From NCBI GenBank assembly GCA_034359265.1, contig CP136893.1, forward strand, positions 20,592,001 through 20,656,000: DNA of 64,000 nucleotides, written 5' to 3'. Origin of the DNA: Canna indica. Its lineage: Eukaryota > Streptophyta > Magnoliopsida > Zingiberales > Cannaceae. This document shows, one piece after another, positions 56,090 through 64,000 of this stretch (positions are counted from its first letter, which is position 1; each line of letters begins with the position of its first letter). The notes beneath the pieces were generated by a model that was not told the origin of the DNA, did not search any database, and worked only from the letters and a program-made list of their open reading frames with translations. A program made the position numbers and the translations under genes.

Positions 56090-56853
56090 AGTGCAGCTAG
56101 TAATTATGCATATGTTTTGTATGGCCTTCGTATGTGCTTCCAATTAATAAGCGATTTTCTTTGCGATTTACTTAACTGTAAAATAGAGCACGTACTAATT
56201 CATGTAAGTTTGGATTTATTGTTCAAATCCTTTTGTGAATCTATTCAATTGGATTGCTGTTATGTGTCTGATTTACATATATGATTATAGATTAATTAAT
56301 CTATACGTACATTAATTAATCTCTCTAATTTTTTGCATCCTTTTGCAGCATTTCCATTTCTATATGGAGTTTCCCAAACAAGTAATTAAAATACTTCGCC
56401 TTCATCTACCATCCCCATTCCATGAAAAAAAACTTTGAAACTATGCCTTAATTCCACTGCTAAGTACCCATGGTTGCTGAATTTCAATTTTCATATAAAA
56501 GCTGTACGTCTTCCAAGGTACTTCAATTTAAATTCTTATCTTGACATTTTTTGAAGCACTGAAAAGGTAGTAGTGATGAGAATGTTTACAAGAGCGAAAT
56601 TTCTTCCAAGTACCAAAAAGTCAAATTAGGAAAAAGTTATTGATATTTATTACGTGGAAAATGCATTTTTTTAGATGAAAAGATGGATGGGGATGGTGTT
56701 TACCATACAAACAACCTCCCTCAAGGTTTATCCAAAAGAGTCCATTGGATACTATTTGCACCTTTCTCTAGATCAACCTGTTTGTTTCTCCAAATGCCAT
56801 TCTTTGAGAAGAAGAGTTTGTTTTAGTTATCATAATCACTTGCTATAATCTCC
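56090..56853. other. 3' flank of the SWEET gene, no gene seen
   Basis: It contains the presumed 3' UTR; a TTAATAAG polyadenylation-like signal lies at about 56143. No other feature is seen before the MITE. Confidence 0.4.
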
Positions 56854-56856
56854 TTA

Positions 56857-57870
56857 GGTCTGGTTTGGATGAAGTGTATCATAATTTAGTAACGTATGAT
56901 ATGGTATAATATTATATTAGTATGGTACTATAATTATTATTATCTTGTTTGAGAAGATGGTATGATATAGTTAAACGATAATAGCTACAGAAGAGAATGA
57001 AGTCTTGGTTGAGTCGATCAAGAACGATAGGTAAAAGTCTAATCCAATATGAGTAAATAAATGATATAAGAGAAATTATAAATTTTGATTGGGAGTATTT
57101 TAGAAATAAAATTTCATGAAACTATGAGTAACCACCAAATTCATAGTTTAAAAATTTGGCCAAAATTTATATTTTTCAAATCATGAGATTACCATCATAA
57201 ACTATGACCATCCTTGAAAGTATCGGTTCGGTAAATTAACCAAACCGAACCACTATATATTTTATTAACCATTTTTCAAACTAAAATTTTGACCGAATTA
57301 ATTGAGAAAATTCAGTTTGTTAACCAATCGAAATTACCGAACAAAACTCAAATAAATATTTACCATTAAGATTTGAACCTTAAACCCCTCAATTACCTCT
57401 ATTACACTTTAACCACTTTAGTAGTAGATATTATTGGATAATAGTTATTACTAAGGTAACTATATTCTAAGTATAAATTAAAACAATAAATATAAACGTG
57501 CTGAGATTCTAATCCTAGCAGCTATTATAATAGCAATCAAACTTAACCAGTTTAGCTAATAGGACTATGCTATATATTTTTATATATTTTTATACTTAAT
57601 CTATAATTCGGTTAATTCGGTAAATTAATCGAACCGTCGGTTAGTTTACGAACCGAAAATCGAAATCTTAAATTTTCTTTAACCGTTAACCGAACCAAAA
57701 ATTAATCGAAAAAATCGGTCCAGTTAATTCGATTTCGATTCGGTCGGTTAATTAAATTTTTTGGTTAATCGGTAAATTTTGCTCACCCCTACTTGGAAGT
57801 CTTTTGAAATAAGAGATTGAACAATACCATTCCATGTAAAATCATACCTTACCATGAAACAAACATGACC
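56857..57870. mobile_element. Tourist-like MITE with TTA target duplication
   Basis: The ends GGTCTGGTTTGGATGAAG and, inverted, GGTCATGTTTGTTTCATG are imperfect inverted repeats of the PIF/Harbinger kind. TTA flanks both sides (56854-56856 and 57871-57873). A second MITE is nested inside. Confidence 0.75.
57221..57791. mobile_element. hAT-like MITE nested in the Tourist-like MITE
   Basis: The right end, inverted, is TAGGGGTGAGCAAAATTTACC; the left is TATCGGTTCGGTAAATTAACC, a diverged partner. Candidate 8-bp duplications CTTGAAAG (57213-57220) and CTTGGAAG (57792-57799) match at 7 of 8. The interior is rich in GGTTAATTCGG-like phrases in both orientations. Confidence 0.7.
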
Positions 57871-58718
57871 TTAAGGTGAAACTGCAATCTTTGAAATTAA
57901 AGATAACACTATTGGAATAACGAGCATCAGCAACGGTTGGATCCATTGCTACGCCGTTGCTGAAGACCATCAGCAACGACCAGCAATGGCTGATCCCGTT
58001 GCAACGCAATCGTTGTAGAAGATCGCGTACCTGATAACTCAACAACAGATATGCAATGGCCGCTCACGCCATTGTTCACGATATTATCAGCAATGGTTCC
58101 GCAACGGGTTATATTCGTTATTGATACATTATCAACCACGGCTTAGCAACAAGGCGCTGTTGTTGCTACTACTTTTATCAGCAACGGTTCCGCAACGGCG
58201 TGACGACTGTTGCGGATATTGCCATCAGCAACGGCCGTCACGCCATTACAAAGCCTTTGTTTAAAGGCTGTTGCTAAGTCGTTGCTGCTGTTCATCATCA
58301 ACAACTTTAAGTTTGCGATCCAGGTATTACGATACACTTTCAGCAACAACTTTCACATGGATGATCGTGGGAAGGCCGTTGCTGATAATGTTAACCTGTA
58401 ACTGAGGAATTTCAAAATTAAAAATTTCATTTGATACATTTATAAATTGATACATAACTCACACACTCATAAACACATTCATTCAAATACACATACATTC
58501 ACACACACATCACAAATACACCCAGATATACATCAAAATAATTATACTTATAATTATAATTATCCACAATCGTATAAAAAATATACAAAATTAAAAATAT
58601 CGTATCAACACAATACAAATCAATATATCAACTCACAAAATAAGTAACTCTATCCAAGTAATAAGTATATAACAAGTCAATATCCAAGTCAATCAAGTCA
58701 TAAAATAATAAACGCTCA

Positions 58719-60185
58719 TTACGACGGTGGAGGAAGGTCGGGATCATACGACGGGGTCTGGAGTCCTTGAGTGTACACCGACGTGGACTGAGTCGATGAC
58801 GATGGATCTGAGTGTACACCGCTGGACTGACCTATCATCTATCTCAGCATGACATGCATCTTAGACATTATCTCACTCTATTATGCGTCTGTTTCCTCCA
58901 GTGTCAATATCCTTATGTTCTAATCATTAATCCTAGAGGTGGAGGGTCGCTCACTGACTGCCGGAGGGATCGGTGCCCCAAGTGGCTCGAGCACAGCTTG
59001 CGTATGGCCACTATCAGCAAAGCCATAGATGCGATTGTGGTCGCAGCCACCTATAGCCTCGATCCATGCTCCCGCGTCAAAGTCCTCGGGGGTGCCCCCG
59101 GTTGTGTCACCATCTGAGTGTAGGTCTCCTACACAAGTTTGGTTTTTATTTCATATTTTTCCTAAAACTTAAATTATAAATAAATAATGTATAATTGAAA
59201 CAAATATACTTACCATGATGGCTGCAGTGCGGGTGTCGATGTACTCCCCCGCCCCATGTCCTCTACGGTGAGTCTACTCAAACACCTCCATCGGGGAGGG
59301 TCGATGGATAGTCCCGTCATCCATCATCGTCGTTTACATTTACAAAATAAATACATTAATTAGTACACAAAGTAACAAATAAAATATATAATTCAAAATA
59401 AGGTATAATACTTACTATGCGTCTTGCGTGCACGATAAATGAAACATAGCCGACGGTGTGACGCACTCCTCCACCCGACATGCGATTTCTAGCCGCGGTC
59501 CGTGATACTTCCTGCCACTACTCGGTCGACCATATCGACACAAGCTGATCCCAAATATCTAGAAGAATCCAATCGGGGATGTATCCCCGAGTCTCCGCTA
59601 TGGTTGTGGCCCCAGCTCAGGCCATCACCTGTGCCCGGGCCTGCCCCAGCTGGCAGTTGTAACTTTGCCTGGAAATGGCCTCCCATGTATTATAAATGAA
59701 TGACCTTTGCTCCTCTGGCCAAGTATAGTGAGCCCGCAAAACAATAATATTAGTAGCAATAATAATCAAGCTAATTAAGTTTTTTTAAATAAGTACATCA
59801 AACTCACGCTAGAGCATGTCCACGTGCTCACGGGGCACATGAGACCAAGTGGGTTAGGCCCCATACATATATAGTCAGATTGTCCCCGATATAGTCCTGG
59901 GGACATCCTCCTACTCGAACCTGCACAACCAAAATAAAGTACAATTTTATATTATGATATAATAAAATTATATATAATTCATAATTCATAATACATTACC
60001 GCTCGCCAATCACAGAAATAAGTCAGCGTTGTTCCTCAGTTGGCAGAGGCTGAATCATGTTCGGCCCGCGTGGCCGCTTGCGTCTCGATGAACTAGCATC
60101 GGCGGTAGGAGCAAGTTCTGCTGAATCTAGAGTCTAACCGATCGGAGACTCTATAGCTCTCGTACGACGATCCTCGACCCACCAT
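58719..60185 (-). pseudogene. Transposase_24 remnant in the second CACTA
   Basis: Minus strand from ATG 60185: the SPIG/E-S-P-I-G-like segment, RRKRPRGPN, then exon-3-like ETRGYIPDWILLDIWDQLV and ARNRMSGGGVRHTVGYVSF (about 59620-59430), and the ending PYDPDLPPPS near 58725. Internal stops (for example in STE*WQEVS near 59525) and frame changes disable it. The exon order matches 42414-43958. Confidence 0.8.
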
Positions 60186-60257
60186 AACCGTCGAATATAA
60201 ATATAATTAGAATATATATATAGTAGAGATAGATTTAAAAGAAGATATAGTTTACAA

Positions 60258-63236
60258 TTATTCCTCATCATTTGAGTAATAGTCTTCAAATTCTTCTTCT
60301 TCATTTTCGTCACCTTCTTCAAATTCTAGTTTTTCATCTCCACCTTCCTCAACTTCGTGATCGTCATCATCAACATATTCAACTTCTAATTGAACTAACG
60401 CTGTGTTCGCATCCTCGAGTATTGGAATAATATGGTCTACTCCAGGAGGATTCTCTTCTTGATAGAAATCATCTATCACATCTGGTATCGGCTTATTTTC
60501 TCCCGTTATCGGATCAATTCTTCCTCTAGCTTTAGTCTTACAAACTACACACCAATCTGCTCTATCTTTATTTCGAGTCGAATACTTCGCGTAATATACT
60601 TGTTCGGCTTGTGATTCCAATATAAAAGACTCATTTGCTGTCAATTTCGATTTATAATTAACCTTAACAACTTTGTATTTTGTATGAACTTTCATGCCCC
60701 TATCTGTTGTATCGAACCAATGATATTTAATTATAATAATCGATTTCAAGCCAAAATAGTGCAATTCTAGCACTTCTTCCAACAGTCCATAAAAATCCAT
60801 ATCACATTCAACATATGTTGTCCCTTTCACGCAGACCCCGACATTCATCGTCTTCTTTGTAAATTCATATTCAACTGTGTGAAATTTATATCCATTAACA
60901 AAATATCTGTTATAACATGACACTAGTCGCGATGGTCCACTAACAAACTCAAATATTTTTTTATCTATTTTAGCTCTGTGATATTTCCTATAAGCCCGAA
61001 TCCAAGTAGGGAAATCACGATTCCGTAATCTCTCCAATTCTTGATCACTATGAATAGAGTATTTTTGCACCATCTTAATGTCAAATATTTCAATGAATTG
61101 TTCAATCTCTGGACAGTTGAGTAATATGTAAAATTGTGCCAAATGATACTCTTCATCGCTTAAGTGTCGAGACAGACGAGAACCAAAAGCAGGATCGAAA
61201 GCAATCTCTGTATGAATACATGACAATCATGGCCTTTCATCCCTGATATTTTACAATTATCGACATTCACACATCGAGATAAGTTTGAGGCATATCCATC
61301 AGGTTGTTTATTTAACACATACGGGGCCTTCGACTTTAGATATCGTCCGTTGACCTCTTGTAACTCCAACTCCGGTCTCTTACAAATTATTTTCAGATCA
61401 TGTCGGGCCTTGACATTATCTTTAGTTTTCCCGGGAACATCCATTAAAGTGTAAAGAAAATTATCAAACACATTTTTCTCAATGTGCATGACGTCCAAAT
61501 TATGCCGAATCAGTAATGAACTCCAATACGACAATTCGCAAAAGATACTTTTTTTCACCCAGTTATGTGTTTGACCAAAGCCCGACACTCTTTCATTCTG
61601 ACCAAACACTATCTCTAAAAGTGCTGAAACACATGCTAACATTAGTTAAGCAAACAACATCGGTGGTGGCTCATCTCTTTCGACTCTGCCCTTAGTAAAT
61701 TTAGATACTGATGGTTAGCCGGAAGGAATCGATGATGACAATCAAAGAATGAGATTTTTTGTCCATTTTGAAGACTGAATGATTTAGAGTGTTCCATACA
61801 ATACAGACAAGAGAATCGCCTGTTAGTGCTCCAACCAGACAACATGCTGTTGGCCGAGAAATCATTGATTGTCCAAAGACCGCGACCTTTAAATTTAAGT
61901 TTTGCTTCCGATGACAATCACAAGTGACAACTCCCTCAGTCCACAATGTTTTCAATTCATCCATTAGGGGTTTGAGAAATATGTCAAATTTCTTTTCGCG
62001 GACCCTTAGGACCCGAAATAATCATCGAAAGATAAATAAATTCATCTTTCATACACATTGGCGACGATAAATTATAAACTATTAGCAACACTGGCCAAAC
62101 TGAACAAGGAGTTGCAGAATGACCAAACGAATTAAAATCATCTGTGCACAATCTCAATCTGATATTTATAGTATCCCTAACAAATGAAGGATAACATGTA
62201 TCCAAATATTTCCATGCTTCACTATCGGATGGATGAGTCATTACTGTATCATCACGACTTCTTGCATACCAACTCATGTAGGGGGCCGTCTTTTCCGACA
62301 TGAATAATATTTGAAGCCTCGGTGTAAGTGGAAAATACTGAAGCACCTTAAATAAAATATTTTTCTGTCGGACCGATTTTTTCTCCTTGTAACGAAGATG
62401 TTCACATACAAGGCATTTTATCCAATTGCGCATTTTCTTTATAATGTAAAATGCAGTTATTTTGACACACGTGTATTTTTTCGTACCCAAGCCCTAATTT
62501 TCTCATCAACTTTTTAGTCTTATAAAAAGTTGGCTCAAACTTATTATCAGTAGGCAACATTCCATTAATCAATCCTGCAATCTGATCAAACGCAACCCCG
62601 CTGATATTACAATCGGCCTTGATGTTCAGGAGTTGCGTCATTGCCGAAAACCTAGTGTGTTTAGGACAATTCTCATACAGAGATTCATCAGTAGCTTTCA
62701 ACATCTCGTAAAATTTTGCAGCTTCTTGATTCGGCAATTCAATCTCTACCGCATGTTGTACTTCTGGTGGCAATTCTGTGACATCAACACCTGTAGTATC
62801 TGGTAGCATCGACGTCTCAGTAACTGGCCGATCGACATTATGATTCAGCTAGAATTGACCCCCAAGACTATCAAGTATCATAGTTTTATAGGGATTAGAT
62901 GGACTGGATGAAGAAACACCAGTAGAGGAAGATTCACCATGTGTTTGAACGACAGGATTGCTCGACGTCCCGACTTCACGTGACTCCCCGTGACAAGTCC
63001 ATATAAAATATCTTGGTGCAAATCCTTTGCTATACAAATGCAGAGTGATAGTTTCCTAATCCAAAATTCATGCATTCAAGCAAATGTGGCACGAACATCG
63101 GATTTTATCACCGGCCCTAACGAATTTCCGATTCGAATAGGAGAAAATTTAAGAAGTATGTTACGCCTAATCGAAACTCATTCGTTAAAGCTCTACGATC
63201 AAGACGCCTATACATCCAACTTCGATCGCCCGACAT
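60258..63236 (-). pseudogene. TNP2: TNP2 transposase remnant, with internal deletion
   Basis: Minus strand from ATG 63236 (MSGDRSWMYRRL) to TAA 60260. It is homologous along its length to TNP2 at 38859-42338, including KADCNISGVA, HNLDVMHIEKNVFDN and the acidic C-terminus EFEDYYSNDEE. Frameshifts occur near 63060, 62800, 62450, 61980 and 61650, and an in-frame stop near 62850. Between DCHVFIQRL and AFGSR-like sequence (61230-61180) about 490 bp present in the intact copy are missing, removing DUF4218. It cannot make a working transposase but could in principle be mobilised by the intact element. Confidence 0.92.
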
Positions 63237-63303
63237 GATTCTATCAATCAATGACAATATCTTCAGTTAATGTCTTTAGGTGAGATGGTCCTATTCCACT
63301 CGA

Positions 63304-63500
63304 GATTCATATTATTCATATTGCACTAAGTATTTCTTTTAATCGTTGACTTCATTCTAAATTTCGGCAGCATCTCCCTAGAGTTCTCTGAATACGCATA
63401 TCAACTAGCCGCGTATCAGAGAACAAGAGAGATACAATAGCCAAAATTTAAGAATGAGTTAAAGGTTAAAAAAAAAACTAAGTGCAATACAAATTATATG
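63304..63500 (-). other. Diverged foldback upstream of the TNP2 remnant
   Basis: Left and right arms (TTGCACTAAGTATTTC... and ...ACTAAGTGCAATAC; ATTCTAAATTTCGGC and the complement-like GCCAAAATTTAAGAATG) are complementary with many mismatches. It occupies the same place as the perfect foldback at 38586-38793. Confidence 0.8.
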
Positions 63501-63689
63501 TTCCCAAATTATCCAATTAGGGACAATTCAAGGGTTGTACGTCGTATAAAAAATCATCCACTTCTTTTACACGAACATACAATCCCCGAATGGATCTAAG
63601 GTTTTGCTAAATCATATTCGACTCGTCGATGCGTACGTGAAACGTATGTGAAAGGTTTTGCTAAAGGTTTTTTAAATTTGTGGATGTCG

Positions 63690-63815
63690 GTTCGAGTCCA
63701 TAGTGGACGAATCCGACATGAGTCCAAATTGGACGATTCCAGTGCGAGTCCAAATTGGATGATTCCAGTGCAAGTCCAAAGTGGACGATTCCGACGCGAG
63801 TCCAAAGTGGATGAT
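63690..63815 (-). repeat. Diverged 26-bp repeat array in the second CACTA
   Basis: About five units of GAGTCCAAANTGGACGATTC plus CNGTGC or CGACGC, each 26 bases, correspond to the nine-copy array at 38155-38388. Confidence 0.85.
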
Positions 63816-63841
63816 TCTAATTAATCTAAATCTAAAGATTA

Positions 63842-63980
63842 ACAATAAGATTAATCTAATTAATCTAAACTAAACTTAATTAACATATATAACAATAAAA
63901 TTATTCTAATTAATCTAAACTAAACTAAATTAACAAATATAACAATAAAATTATTCTAATTAATCTAAACATTCATTAAA
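63842..63980. repeat. 60-bp AT-rich tandem repeat
   Basis: TTATTCTAATTAATCTAAAC and the surrounding sequence recur with a 60-base period (63842-63901, 63902-63961, partial third). It lies upstream of the 26-bp array within the CACTA. Confidence 0.8.
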
Positions 63981-64000
63981 CATTTAACCTAAAAATAACA

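Larger units (their letters stand above)
57907..64000 (-). mobile_element. Second CACTA element, decayed, runs beyond the window
   Basis: Minus orientation, related to the element at 37396. The 3' terminus is CACTATTGG at 57907, with subterminal CAGCAACGG/CCGTTGCTGA motifs to about 58390. The second transposase remnant (60185-58719), TNP2 remnant (63236-60258), foldback and 26-bp repeats follow in the same order. The 5' terminus lies outside the window. Confidence 0.9.

Overview
The window is nuclear DNA of a flowering plant, most likely a monocot. The three host genes are strongly GC-rich in coding sequence but sit in AT-rich surroundings, have plant-type GT-AG introns, and encode plant families. 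I cannot name the species. Only three genes look like functioning host genes: a pectin methylesterase with an inhibitor pro-domain (minus, 15113-17338), an intronless ANTH-domain clathrin assembly protein (plus, 22694-24445), and a clade I SWEET sugar transporter (plus, five exons, 54741-56089). They are unrelated single genes; nothing suggests a cluster.

Nearly everything else is transposable-element DNA, much of it nested. 1-7.2 kb: a dead Mutator-like transposase (minus) split by a rearranged Copia element. 7.2-11.7 kb: an AT-rich repeated block carrying a tRNA-derived SINE and a solo Copia LTR with perfect 5-bp target duplications. 12-14 kb: an old LTR, a MITE and more SINE copies. 18-21.3 kb: a MITE, then a long-TIR element whose interior is a GC-rich minisatellite. 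25.8-27.7 kb: a hAT-like and a Tourist-like MITE, both with target duplications. 28-37 kb: a third Copia LTR, then a decayed Athila-type Ty3/gypsy element. 37.4-44.7 kb: a structurally complete CACTA element with an uninterrupted TNP2 gene and a five-exon second transposase gene, inserted in an older LTR. 44.7-50 kb: degenerate LTR-element DNA with an array of about 160-bp repeats containing a 1,634-bp tandem duplication. 50.2-52.6 kb: a non-autonomous CACTA. 56.9-57.9 kb: a Tourist-like MITE with a hAT-like MITE inside it. 57.9 kb to the end: a second, decayed CACTA in minus orientation that runs off the window.

The most interesting signals are: (1) an about 208-bp near-perfect foldback just upstream of TNP2, present at the same place in the decayed CACTA; (2) the intact two-gene CACTA itself; (3) a junction at 36.95 kb best explained by recombination between an inserted and an empty-site copy of the locus; (4) a defined 114-bp tRNA-derived SINE; (5) the minisatellite-filled TIR element.
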